A DNA stretch of 64,000 nucleotides from Strobilurus pachycystidiatus. Its lineage: Eukaryota; Basidiomycota; Agaricomycetes; Agaricales; Physalacriaceae. The position numbers and the translations under genes were made by a program. This document shows, piece after piece, positions 31,154 through 43,031 of this stretch (the first letter of the stretch is position 1; every line of letters begins with the position of its first letter). A model generated the notes under the pieces. The model was not told the DNA's origin and made no database searches. It saw only the letters and a program-made list of their open reading frames with translations. The DNA lies in NCBI GenBank assembly GCA_019915135.1, contig JAHLMK010000001.1, positions 2,542,001 through 2,606,000 on the forward strand, given 5' to 3'.

Positions 31154-32746
31154 CTACAAGCTCGTATACAGGTTGACAGGGGCGGGAAGGTGAGACTGGA
31201 CTGCGGCAGTCTGCGTGGCCTGCGCGGCGGCTTGTGCGGCTTTGTCTGTCGCCATCATGAGCCAGGGAATGCTTTAGGTCAATATCTGAACTTACATTGA
31301 CTGCGCCCCCAGCTGAGACGGATGCGGCTTCCGCCTACAGGGAACCCTTGCATCTTCTCGATGGCGCGCTCTGCGTCGACCTTCTGGACGAACTGGACGA
31401 AGCGACAATGTTTGCCTACCGGTACCTTGACCTGAAGCGAAGGTAACAATAGGTATTGAATTATCGATGCGTTACTCACATAGTGAATATCTTTGAACGG
31501 AGTGAAGAATGTCCTCAGCGTGTCCTCTGATATAAGCGGTGAAAGCCCGCCAACAAACACAGTCATGTTGTAGGGATCCGTCGATGTGAGTTGCTCTCCA
31601 TGAATGGCTTGAGCCTGCGCGTGGTGCTTCCACGACTCTTCAGCATAGTACCTCTGATCCTGGATACCAGATGGGTGTTCGTGCGCAAACTGAGAGGTGA
31701 TGGACGTCGCGGCGGGTGTTGCCCTGGGAGGGTCGCGCCCTCCGGTTGCGTACTGCTTCGCGATTTGGGCCAGAACGTGGTGAGGGAGGTTCATATCCTC
31801 TATGCTGTCCGAGCTGAAATGAGATGACAACCTCTCGTTCGGCGCAGATGGGTGGGAGCTTAGAGACGAAGTAGAGCCGGAACCATCCATGTACGATGGT
31901 GCGGACCGCATAGACGGAGTGGAATGGGACGCTGAGAAGGAACCGGTGATGCTGCGCGCTTGGGCGTTGAGAGAATGCACGGGTATGGCGGTGTTCACGT
32001 CAGGGTTGCTGACGGAAGGAGGGAACTATACTTGAGGGAGATCCTGAGGTGCCATCATCGTCGGAGGCTTGAACTTGGCGGTCGCCGGAGATATTCTCAC
32101 TAGTTGAGAGTCAGTGGATGGTCATTGAATTGATTAACAGCACGTACTAGGTCGAGAAAGGCAGTAAAGGCCATGTATTGCGACAAGAGCTCTTTGCTGA
32201 TCGCCTTCGTCGGTAAATCTGGACAGACCGATGAGTATCTATCGCCAAACGAAGGGTTGGACGCGTACCTTACAAAGCCATACCCCCTCGAAACCCCGGT
32301 AACAGGATCGAGCATAATCTTTGCAGTCTTGCAGCTGAGGAAAGGCCTTATGAACTTTCGCTCGCGGTCATTCCGTAGGCCAAGAACCGTGTTCCTAAAG
32401 ACAAACACCAGATCTGAATTGGATGTCTTAGGCGCCAGATCCCCGACAAAGATGCTGTACTCTTTGGGATACTGGGGCGTTCCCTGAGCAGTGCCAGATA
32501 TGGGGAGCGTGGGTGCGATGGGGGTTGCAGAGGTAGGCATGGATTCTGCCCAATCAAGCACGAAGGGCTTTGTGGAGTTTGGCATCGTCTGGGCGGGCCC
32601 GCCTTCCGAAGGATTGACTTGGGCGAGCACCGACGCTGCCGCAGAGGAGGTCGGGAAGGTAAGGAAGCAATAGCCGGGATTGTTGGGATGCTGTCCGGTT
32701 ATGGGATCGGATGAGGCGCGTGGAAGGTGTCTCGGTCTGTGCCTCG
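31154..32746 (-). pseudogene. NAM8/TIA1-like three-RRM protein, damaged (copy 2)
   Basis: Exons 31154-31245, 31296-31431, 31480-32099, 32148-32218 and 32269 upward, at a constant offset from copy 1. The same in-frame TAG is present (32026-32028), as is the missing first half of RRM1, so both faults arose before the duplication. Confidence 0.7.
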
Positions 32747-33760
32747 GCCTCTTTCGACGCGCTCGTTGAACGCGAAGAGGGAGCTCGACGGAGGCGACGG
32801 CGGGTGGTGCTGGTCGAATAGCGGGAAGGAAGCGCTGGCCATGGGCGATGGATTGGATCTGCCTGTACCACTGTGCCATGACTGCTCCTCCCATTCTGTC
32901 GTTTTGAACGATCTCGGTCCTGTGCCTTGGCGATACATGGCTGAGTGGGAAGCTGAGTAAACTGGGTACGCGCTGTTCTGGATGTGACTCGTCTTTCAGC
33001 TGAGTGCTGACGTGGTAGAAGCTGTGGAGATGGAGGCGGGAGAGGCTTCGCCGTCGTCGTTGAGCGAGAACCGTTGAGCGGCACAGCGCGAGCTCGATTT
33101 GGCTGCGAGGAAAAGTGTCAGGCTGGGGTACGGCGGCGCCTAGGGCAAGGATCCGAAAGCAGTCGTCGGCGTAGTCGTCTGTAAGTGCGGAGAGTACGGA
33201 GGGGATGGAAGTGGTAGAGGAAAGAGCGCAATCACAGTCACCAAGCCATGCGTGATAAGCCTTGTGATGAGGTACCCGCCCCAAGTCGTTCCCATTGCCA
33301 ACCTTACGCGACCCGACACCACTCGGTGTTGCGAATCGCGTGGCATCCACCTCCTGCGCCCTCCCATCGTTATCCCGACTCTTCGCCGACGACAGTTTTG
33401 TATACTGTCCTGCTGCCCCAATATCATAGACAGCCATTTGTATAATTTATTCTCGCTATTGTGTCTTACTCACAATCAATCTTGATTTGAAAAACCATTA
33501 TTGTTTCAGTGAACGGCGCTGACAGCGGTGGAGTCCAATGTGAACCTACTACCTTGCCAATTGTTATTTCAATCATCTACTGTTAAATCGATTACTTCTG
33601 TACCAACGGTGCGAGAAGGACAAAAGACCGAGCGTGCGGCATTCAGGAGATGCAATCGATTAGCGCGGCGCTTGTTGAATTCTACTCGCCAGAGTCGTAC
33701 TGGTTTGTAACTGTAGGACAAGACTGAGTAAGATCCACCACAATGGAGGAGGCCGACTCA

Positions 33761-34476
33761 CTAGTCATTGCGGAGGCGGCCGTAGAATTTGAGGAGGTTG
33801 AAGTTATTGCAGTGAAATGCTGCATCTTGCCACTCTGAATCCTCGATTTGGTTGCGACCAACCCTGCAGTTGGTCTTGTGGACTTGGCGCGGGGCGGAGC
33901 AGGCATACTTTTCGGCGGAGGAAAATAGGCCGTTATCCAGGCGATACAACGCGGCCTAACAACAGGTGAGAGTGAGTAGTCTATGGCGTTATGCGCACAC
34001 CTGAAGCATGGTTGATGACGGTGTTTCGAACCCACACAATTCCCAATAGCGCTGCAAATCTTGCGTGATTGCAGTGACCTCCCGGCTCTGGGCTATAGCA
34101 TCGTCATAGAATGGCTCGACTACCTCCAGTGCATCGAGACCTTCGCGCCCAAAGACTGTGTACATGTAGGCGATGAAGGCAGTTTCCGTAACTGGGATGG
34201 GGTTGCCGCTGAGAAGAAGTTCCTGAGCCTTCTCAATATGACTAGGGCGCCATTCGCCTCGATGAGGGACTGGACGGGAGGCGTTGCTGGAGATGTGCAG
34301 GGGTACCTGGCGAGCGCCGCGGGGCATGATGTGGTCAAGACGATGAAGGCAAAGGATCAAACCTGGATCAAACCGTCTTTGATGCCAGCCGGCGGCAACT
34401 ATAATCCGCGATCGGTCTACCATTGTGAACCCCGCCGGCCATCCCCACATGCGCGTCGCCACTTCATATCCACCGT
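33761..34476 (-). CDS. Hypothetical protein (copy 2)
   Basis: Exons about 34476-34001 and 33955-33761, same product as copy 1. Upstream of 34612 lies native single-copy sequence, so this is more likely the original, promoter-bearing copy. Confidence 0.45.
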
Positions 34477-34803
34477 ACCGATTTCTTCAACGCTGTATTT
34501 GAGAGAAGAAGGGCTTTGAGAAGGCATTGGACAAATCCGTGGTCGGTGGATTGAACGCTGACACCGAAATGTTGATGAATCAAGTACGTCCACTTCGAAG
34601 TCTCCCGCTCCGTGACTCGTGCCAGCCTCACAGTCAATGTATGCAGTAGCTACCACGGCGTCCCAAGGCAACTAATGCACTATTTGTTGCGCGACTGCTG
34701 TACTTGAGATTACAAACACGTTCGTTTAGTTCAATATTTACGTTTTGACAGCTCAGCTTCGATAAAATTTCTCCTTCCCAGTACTTCCGTCTTCCGTACG
34801 ACC

Positions 34804-36520
34804 ATGATGTCCACTGAGTCTGATCCGTACGAGATTCATACCGAGATAATTCGTCAACGTTTCTCTTCCCTTGAACAACGTATGTTCCCTGCTTCCTCTA
34901 AGCTGTATCGTCTCACTGACATGTCTCAGATACTCATGCCTTCTATGCCGATCGTGAAGAGGCTATCAGCGACACAGCTGTTGACCTTGCTCGCTACCTT
35001 GCTGTACTTCAGCCTGATGCTACACAACCCCCACCTACATCTCACGATCCTACCCGTCGATCTTATGATCTTGCGAACGAACTGAAGACTCTCATCGCTT
35101 CATTTGTGATCTCACCTGAGACTCATGCCCAACTGCGTGGTGTTTCGAAGCCCTGGTTGGTTATTTGTACAGGGCTAGCATTCACCTCGGTTCATCTGAA
35201 TGGCCCTTTGTCATCTTGGGCGGGCCTATCGAAAGCCGACAAGGAAACTCTTCGCACCAAGACATGGCAACGGGAAATTGCCTGCGCATGCTTTCTCTCC
35301 AGAGAAGGCCTATTGCCCACAGTGCGCACTGTTGTCTTTCGTCGTTGGGCTTTTGCGGTCAACAGACCTTGCTGGTGGTCCAACCTTTTGCCCAACGTTG
35401 CCAATGTCAGGATCCTTGGGTTCACCTCTACCGTCTCACCGCCCGTGACTCTCTATCCCACATTCTTCCTACCCAACACAGTCAGATTCTTGCATCTGAC
35501 TTGTGTTGCGTTTGTGAACCACAGTCTTCAGAATCTTCTGGCGCCATTTACTGAGCTAGAGATGCTGACTGTGCACCACGTTGGCCGGGGATACATTGTA
35601 CGTTGACCCCCCTTGTACTAAATTTGTGGACTCAAGTTCCTTGCAGAATGGTCCTGCGAACTTTTATGACACCGATAGCAATTTATACCGTCGATGGATT
35701 GCGGTACATGGTCTAGACACCATCGCCGTAGCTGAAGCTGAAGGAGGCCCCCCACTTCCTGCGCTACACTCTTTAGATCTTGATTTCACGCGTTCTGCTT
35801 CGAACCGTGTTTTGACACCATCGCATGCTCGCCTCCTAGATTTCTCCTCGGAGATAGTCGCATCCCTGGATCCATCGTCGCTCTTTCATCGAGACGTAGA
35901 TTTCATCATGCCCAACGACATGTCCTTTCCCTTTCGTATTAGCGTCCAGAATCTCACCCACCTCCGCGTCGCTGTCCATGGCTTCCAGTTCCCAGCGCTC
36001 TTTCGCCTACTACAACTGGTTGTCGGCCTTCATGGCCTACATATTCGTTTCTGTAAGCCCGTTTAGTTTTCTATGTCTTCCGATTGTGCTAATTGTACGT
36101 CTAGTGACGCCCATCACTTCAATACAAGCACACCGACGCCGACTTCCAGTGTATGATGATTTGGAAACCCTTGGCTTCGACGTCTCCCTCTCGAATGTCA
36201 ATGTTGCTCTACTGCTATTGGAACAATGGCCCCTTCCTAACACAATGCATTCCGTCTCAATCCATGTCTGGGACATTTCATGTGCCTCCTTCCATCTTCT
36301 CGACACAATTTTCCCATACGATACCCTGTGGCGTATCTATCAGCCCTCTTTTTTCAATATTCAGACACCGTTACTCATTGGTATAGGTATCAATACCGCA
36401 TACGCTACCTCTCTTTGTCCAGCTTGCTCCCAGGTACTCCCTGGCGTTTTACTTGAAGTTAACACCAGATATCCTACCATACCAGTTATGTATCTAGCGG
36501 CTCATAGCACTACGACTTGA
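34804..36520 (+). CDS. F-box-like protein, paralogue A
   Basis: Four exons fit in phase: 34804-34879, 34930-35597, 35647-36052, 36105-36520, giving 521 residues. An F-box-like segment (DLANELKTLIASFV, QLRGVSKPWL) precedes a region with FLSREGLLPTVRTVVFR, RPCWWSNLLPNV, SLQNLLAPFTELEML and LHSLDLDF, the loose leucine-rich pattern of agaricomycete F-box proteins. These act as substrate receptors for SCF ubiquitin ligases and form very large families. Intron phases (1, 0, 1) and the 406-nt third exon are shared with paralogue B at 43032. No defect is visible. Confidence 0.7.
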
Positions 36521-37070
36521 TACCCTCCCCCACGCGTAACCCCATATTTATACTACTTGATCTTGGAAGAATCTTACGCCTGCCTATCTTGTCTTTGCCA
36601 TAAGACTGCCAGAGGACGGAATTGGTGTCCATAGTGACGCCAGCAAAGATAACAAATCGCCAGAGGTGAGGGGGGATGGGAGCGGTTATGACTATTTCCC
36701 AATTAGGTAGTCAGAGGTTCCTGTCATAAATATCTCGCCAGTATCCATGTCAAACACAACGATGGAATTGCAACATACAAACATACAGGTACTACAAGTA
36801 ATGACCGGCTCAAGTGGGCTACACTGCTATAAGAACTGTGATACGGTAAAGACAGGCTCGGGAGAAAGGTAACAGTAAAGACTGGCGAAGAGTTAGGCTC
36901 AGGAGAAAGGTAATGGTAAAGACGGGCGAGAGTTGGAAAGAGAGATATAAGAACGGTGATACTGTAAAGACAGGCTACGGTAAAGGTAACAATAGAGACA
37001 AAGAAGAAGTAGAATGCAGAAACGATGTACAAGTAAGGACTGACGGTAGTTGGAATTGCAACCTATACCA
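36521..37070. repeat. Degenerate short tandem repeats
   Basis: 550 bp with imperfect repeats. ATAAGAAC(T/G)GTGATAC followed by GTAAAGACAGGCT occurs near 36830 and again near 36949, and GGTAA(C/T)(A/G)GTAAAGAC variants occur between. No gene was seen. Confidence 0.5.
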
Positions 37071-40000
37071 CTACAAGAACGGTGCGAGGATATGAGTGTG
37101 GAGGGGCATCTCCTTCGACGTGTCTTCATCGGCCTTTCGGATTCCAAGCAAGACAACAGAGTGGCAGTTGAAGGAGAACGCCTCTCCGTACTGTACGCGG
37201 TCCTTGTTCACCCAAGTGGACACAGAATGCACAACCAAAACCAAAGCGTCGACAGGCAGCTCCGTATTGCCATCAACGTATACCGGCCACCCGGGGGGGT
37301 CGCTCTGAAGCCGAGCAAAGTGGGAGTCTGAGAAGTCAAACCCAGGGTACAGATCATTGCCTCGACCGTCGTAGATGGAGACTGAGACTCAAGTTAGTGA
37401 AGGCGCGTATGACTGGACAAGACACGCTCACTTGGCTCATCATAGGCGTGGGCATACCAGTTCCTTTGACCGGAACTCCCTTGTCCTTGGCTAGCCAGGG
37501 GGTTCATCTTGGCTCGACGAGGGGAAGGTTGAGGGGCTGCAGGCGCCGGAACTGCCAAAGGGTGGTTTGCACCGGGCTTGATGGGAACTATCACATGAAG
37601 ATTAGTATACGAAAGTTTCCAGAGGACATCAAACATACTCTTCATCTTGATGGCAGGCCAGGCGGTGGGGCCCTTAATATCAGAGTCCTTTTTGGGCATA
37701 CTACCGGCGACGTAGTAAGACTTTTCACCGTCCCGTGCTGATTGTATCGGAGCCGAATGCGTAGCCGTCCGTCTGTTAAATATCTTGGCATATACGGCAT
37801 TTGCGAGACGCTCCTCCTGCTCCAACGGTGCGTATGCGATCGCCCGAACGCTAGAATAAGGAGGTCTGGGGAACTTTCTGCGCAGTCCCGATTCAGCGAC
37901 GGATGCCAGAACACAAGCTAGAGGCGTCCTTTCCGAGTCCTTGAATTGGAGGCGGTAGCCCAATGTTGAGCCCGACTTGTAAGGGACTGCACGGAAGATG
38001 TCTGGATCGACTCTGGCCATATGTACGTAATCTCCAGACTTTTTGAACATAAGTCCCGAGAACAGTGCCCTGTCAACCTGATAAGGGTAGGATTTTTGAA
38101 AGATGATCACTGAACATACGTTAACGTGCGCTCGGAATAGCATTCTCCACAAATTCCTACGGGGGTCCTATACACCATATATTTACGATCGTAGGTGTAG
38201 GATGCTTCGAATTCCATGTACCTGATGTTTGATCAGCTAATATTCTTATCTTGGGAGACATGAAACGTACGGAAGGTGCTTGTTGCGATTACCAGTATAC
38301 AATTCTTGATCGGCCAGTTCGGGTAAAATTAGGGAAATCGTCCCGGATCCTGTACTGGGAAGAGGACTTTCGTTAGCAAAGTCTTCCTCGAAGGTCCCTG
38401 CCGGTTCCACTAAAGACAAAGGGAGATGAATATCAAGGTTTGCAGAGGTGACAAAGACGCACTCTCTTCAATCTTGGCTTTATCCTCTGTAGTTTCCACG
38501 ATACCAGTCTGGAACATAGTCTCGGCAACCGCGTCCCCAGATAGTTCGGTTGAAGGTGCAAGCGAAGACGTAGGGGGAATGGTAGGAGTGGAAGGGGTAC
38601 CGGTAGGAAAGAGAGCGTCCCATTCAGGACCTTTAGGCTCTCTATCAACACCTTTACCCTTCGTGTTAATCTTGGACTTTAGATGATCTGTTAGGACTTT
38701 CATGTCAGTTTGAAAGACGTTCAGTCAGGACATGGCAACTGACCTGGAGTAGGGTCTTCCGGGAGATCGGCATCGCTGAGGGATTCTGAAGAAATACGAG
38801 TGCGTTTGGGCAATCTTAACAAAGGTAAGTTAATGAATAACACTAATGATAAACGGGGAAACATACCCGCAAAGAACAGTGGAACCAGATTCACTGGGCT
38901 TGCGCTTCTTCCCTCCTAGAACGACGTCCTTGGTAAGCCCATAGTTCCTGCGCAAGAGTTTCCACATCTTGGCGTCTATAACGGCATCTGGGGTGCTGGA
39001 GGGGGACTTCTCATCGTCACTAGAGCATAGATCGATGACTTCGTCGTCCTCCTGTCCCTGGAGAGATGCTGTAGCGACTGGTTCTTGTTTGATAGGTGGG
39101 TCCTCGACCACAAAACCGTCCGACATGTCATACCCGTGACTGGTAAGGTTGGCCTGGGATTCACTGGCATCCAATAACTCATCACGGTCGTCGTCGTCGT
39201 CCATGGGATGGTCCACAACGGCCTCATCGTCAATGAACTCTCCAGGAGGAAATCTTCCTTTAGGTCAGTAACTGGGATATCCGAGAAAAAAAGATCTTCC
39301 TCACAGAGCATCCCCTACGGTTTGATTGGTTTGTCCGTCATCGACTGGTTCGACTTTAATGGAGGGATGAGGGTCTCCACCTGTCCTACTCGTAACGTCA
39401 GACTTCTCGTGCAGATAACAAAGCAAAAGTCACGACATACTTCGACAGTGACAAATCCAAGGTTGAAGCCGCTGCCTTCATGCTTGTCGCCAGGTTGTGT
39501 ACAAGATCTCCGTCGTCTGTGGGGAAGTTCGCCTTACGACGGTTGATCACCTCACCAATCGGAGATCCTGGAGGCATAGCTGCATCGCCCTTGAGACGAA
39601 CAGGGGAACGCAGCACACTGCTGGCTGGCAGGGCAAAGGGCTTCGAAGCAACTGGAGGCTTAGCAGCAATGCCCTTGCCAATGGTGGGCGTAAATTCCGC
39701 CAAACCTGAAGCAACGATGGCGAGTGTGCTTCTTTTGGCCGAACTGGAAGCTGTGACCAAGCGTGGGGCCAAAGTACTCATCAGTTGATGGTGCATGGCA
39801 GCCTTTTTCGACGTGGAGATGTCTGACGGTGCAACGGTCTTATGTGAAGCACTGAGAGTGATATTAGAAAAGTACAGTTGGCGAAAGTAGAGAACTAACG
39901 TTTCGATTATGCTAGTAGTAGGAGAGGCAGTAGTGGTGTCGCTACCAAGAGCAGTCAGCGGAGAGGAAGCCTGCAAGGGTGGTATCTCTGTTGGCGGTGC

Positions 40001-40728
40001 GGTTGGGCTAGAGTGTGATGGATGAGACACCGTCGAGCGATGAAAATAGAAACGACTGACGTTGAGGCACCGGTAAAACCGAACAAGGTGCTCATAGCTT
40101 TCGCCTTGTTCAAATTTTGAAGTCCATGGTTCGACTTGATTGCCAGAGTTTGAGGGTCCTTCCTCGATGGCGTGGTAGGATCACTGTGGGAAGCTAAATA
40201 TATACTGATGACGAGCAGGAAAAACAAAACAAACCTGAGATCAGAGGTCGGAGGGGCAATTGTAGTATTGTCATCTGCAGCGTCGGCAGAAGGAACTAGG
40301 GCACTAAGTACGTGCATGGATTCAGTATCACGATACAATCGCTATGTAAAGGTTAAAACTTACGTAGTCTGGGCGGTAGCAGTAGCTGGGGTTGGTCCAG
40401 ACACAGGAGCAGTGCCCGTAGAGACGCCAGGAATATTGCCGTTTTCGAAAGCCTGCAGCATGGCGTCAATATCCACACTACGGTTTTATTGAGCATCACG
40501 TTCGACGGAGTAAGAGGAATAAAACCACACACCTGGTATGACCAGAAGCCTTCGCAGCAGCCAAGGCTGCAGCCCACGCCTCCCTTGTATTGATCTGGCT
40601 GCATCGACAATTAGCTGGAGTACGACGCCAATCCAGGTTACTTACTTATTAGTGGGAATAAAATCCGTTATGACACAAGAAGGCTGTGCCTTGGTGCGGC
40701 CACGGCCGCGAGAGCCTCTGGGAGGCAT
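37071..40728 (-). CDS. Large hypothetical protein with SUMO-type motifs
   Basis: A chain of minus-strand exons joins from ATG 40728 to TAG 37071-37073. Several joins are phase-exact, for example 38152-region exons linked to those near 38300 and 38700; some middle boundaries (about 39.2-39.45 kb) remain uncertain. The start MPPRGSRGRGRTK is RG-rich. The middle is disordered and contains IKQEP and IKVEP (both fit the SUMO acceptor consensus) and VIDLCSSDDE (a typical SUMO-interacting motif with an acidic tail). The C-terminal third is more ordered: YTYDRKYMVYRTPVGICGEC, VRAIAYAPLEQEERLANAVY and DGRGNDLYPGFDFSDSHFAR, ending HILAPFL. No family is recognised. It may act in chromatin or nuclear bodies, but that is inference only. 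Confidence 0.5.
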
Positions 40729-41574
40729 GAAGAGACAAAGAGACGAGGAAAATCGGTGCAGTTGAAACTGAGAATGCTGGGTTCTGGGAAAAGAGAGAAC
40801 GAGTTGAATTTTGCCGTGCGCTCCCGATTATGTGGAAGCCGCTGTCCGGGAACCACGCACCTGTCCTGTTTGGAAGGCTGAGAAATGTATGTGATTTGAC
40901 AGGTGATTCGCGTCTTCTCAACAGTCAAGGCTTTCCTGGAAACTTATTCTGCTCAACTACGATATCACTGCGCTGCCTTTCTTGTTTTGTATGTATTTTC
41001 AGCAAGGGCATATATATCAACGTTGACGAGAACGCTTACTGGTTCACTAGAGACTGGTTCAGTAAAGAGAGACAAAGCGCGATGTGATTCTAGGGCATGA
41101 ATCGTCAGCAATAAGTGCAGATCCTAGTCATGAGCACGCGAAGGCAGGGGAAGCAATGAAACGCGATAGGTGCGACGCACCTTCTCCGCTACTAGGCTTC
41201 GGCTAGGTGCCACAGTGAATTATAACTTCGAGGCAATGTTTGTCAGTTACACATACCGTGCGGAAGTTGACAGCACCAGATATGTCTTGATAAATGAAAG
41301 CAGGTTTGTTGGCAACAGAGGCGACAGTGCGTAGTTCGTGTGATTTTGAGAAGTATACTCGGAGCGCAGATCATTCAAACCATGCGAGAGACACTAGTGT
41401 ACATTCTATGCGTGGAGCTCGCACAGGACCGTAAGGCATGTGTCTCGTCGCGTCATGACCTCGATGTGATGCCGGACAAGAAGAGGGCAATCGAGAGCCA
41501 GAACATGTGGCGCAAAAAAAGGCATAATATCAGTTGAGATCAAAGCAATACCCTACTCCGCACCTTACACGATC
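40729..41574. other. Intergenic, divergent promoters
   Basis: 845 bp between two genes transcribed away from each other. Nothing recognisable besides short open frames. Confidence 0.4.
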
Positions 41575-42714
41575 ATGGACGCGTTCTATAATCGAGAGAT
41601 GGCTGGTAAGTTGTATAAGATGTCCAATGACTGCAACTAATGCAAATGTAGTGGAAAAGGTCCGGACTGTTATTACCGAAAGGGTAAGGGAAAAGGAGAC
41701 ACATCTCTGTCACGATCAACAGGTATGTTTTTTCCTAGATTTTGACGGCAGGTAAGCTCACAGTGATAAAGAAAAAGCAGATCTGGGACAGTGATACACG
41801 GGCCATAGGCGAGACCTGGCGATTGACGAAGCAGGAGGACATGGAGATGACAGAGCAATGTTTTGTGATGAACGGTGTTCTAGTAGGCATGGAGCTGCCG
41901 CCCATACTTACTAAACCAGGGTGAGTGTGACCTTACATTAGGGAGTATCGTATGCTAACCTTGACAGACTGCGTGGGCGTATGTTGCAGCAGAGTGTCCA
42001 GATTTCTGGTCTGGGAAGTGAGACGTTCTTCCCTGCAATTCAAGCCATTCGTGAAGCCCACATCAAGTTCGAGCGGGGTTTTCCTGCCGGCACTTTGGAA
42101 CCATGGAATCATAGCAGCTTCGAAACTTATGCAGCCATCGACGCGGCCAACCGATATTTCGAACCGGTACCCGACGATCAAGAGCCTGGATTGCTGTTTG
42201 GGCCTGCTGTCGATCCCAAGGATTTCCTGCAGGACATCGCTATTCGAGACAATCTGAAGCACACGGACGACAACGTCGTGTTGTACTACGAGATGAAAGG
42301 GGAAGGGGAAGACAAAAGGTGTGTTATCCCGCGCCTTACGATGTGATGCCTAAAGAAAGCTAGATTTGAGCTAGTGGAGCCGCAAGTCTTCCGTATTGGA
42401 GACATCGTGGAAATCAAAGTATCCATGTTCGTAGTTCCCTTGAAGGCAGACAAGCGAGCGTTAGGGCGAACGGGGGCCCAAGTAGGCCATAGGTACTCAA
42501 AGAGGATGCGCTTGAAATTACGCGCGATTGTTCAGCTGGACGGCAAGCTGGTGGATGTACGTTCACCTATCATTCATGTTTACATTGGGCTTACCCTCAT
42601 ACGCGGTAGGACGCGAAACGTTCTCGCATGGCAGCGGCCGACAGTAAGGTTAATGAGAGTAAGAAAGCTGGAGAAGGAGTTCGAGAGATAATGAAGAGAA
42701 AGTATGACTATTAA
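41575..42714 (+). CDS. Conserved agaricomycete hypothetical protein, apparent frameshift
   Basis: Exons begin at 41575-41605 and 41652 and continue through introns near 41922-41968, 42319-42363 and 42557-42608 to TAA 42712-42714. Readable text includes MEMTEQCFVMNGVLVGMELP, ISGLGSETFFPAIQAIREAH, FETYAAIDAANRYFEPVPDD, PGLLFGPAVDPKDFLQDIAI and VFRIGDIVEIKVSMFVVPLK. This matches a type of gene I recall as common and of unknown function in agaricomycete genomes. Near 41753 the text QVCFFLDFDGR and the following KLTVIKKKQIWDSD lie in different frames; one extra base or an undetected intron would explain it. All other joins keep phase. Confidence 0.5.
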
Positions 42715-43031
42715 AGTTGGGAGGCTGTGGAATAGGAGTGAGATGCGGTGATATATTTTGATGCGGTTGAATTGGGCCGGAAGGAATTCTTGACTGCCTT
42801 ATATGTTACAACTTGCCGAAGTGCCGGTCCCTTGAGAGAACCTTGACTGCCTTATATGGTATGAGTCACGCCCACTGGAACTGTAACTGCCATATAGGGA
42901 AGGAGAAGGTGTCTCCCGCCTTTCCCCCTTCGATTTCCCAATCAGTACGGCTAAAGTTACGTGTGGAATATAAAGGCTCTCTTCCCTTTGGCCCAGTTTT
43001 ACTACATACCGCCATCACTATCTGTACCGGT
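42715..43031. other. Intergenic with a short direct repeat
   Basis: About 317 bp upstream of paralogue B. CTTGACTGCCTTATATG occurs at about 42790 and again at about 42842. No gene. Confidence 0.4.

Larger units (their letters stand above)
28877..34612. repeat. Segmental duplication, copy 2 (uninterrupted, 5,736 bp)
   Basis: Directly abuts copy 1. The junction GCTCCG/AAGTATTG at 28876 joins the end of the unit to its own start; the native right flank begins at 34613. This copy keeps the empty Gypsy target (CGACACGTACAG, at 29470-29481). Confidence 0.95.
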
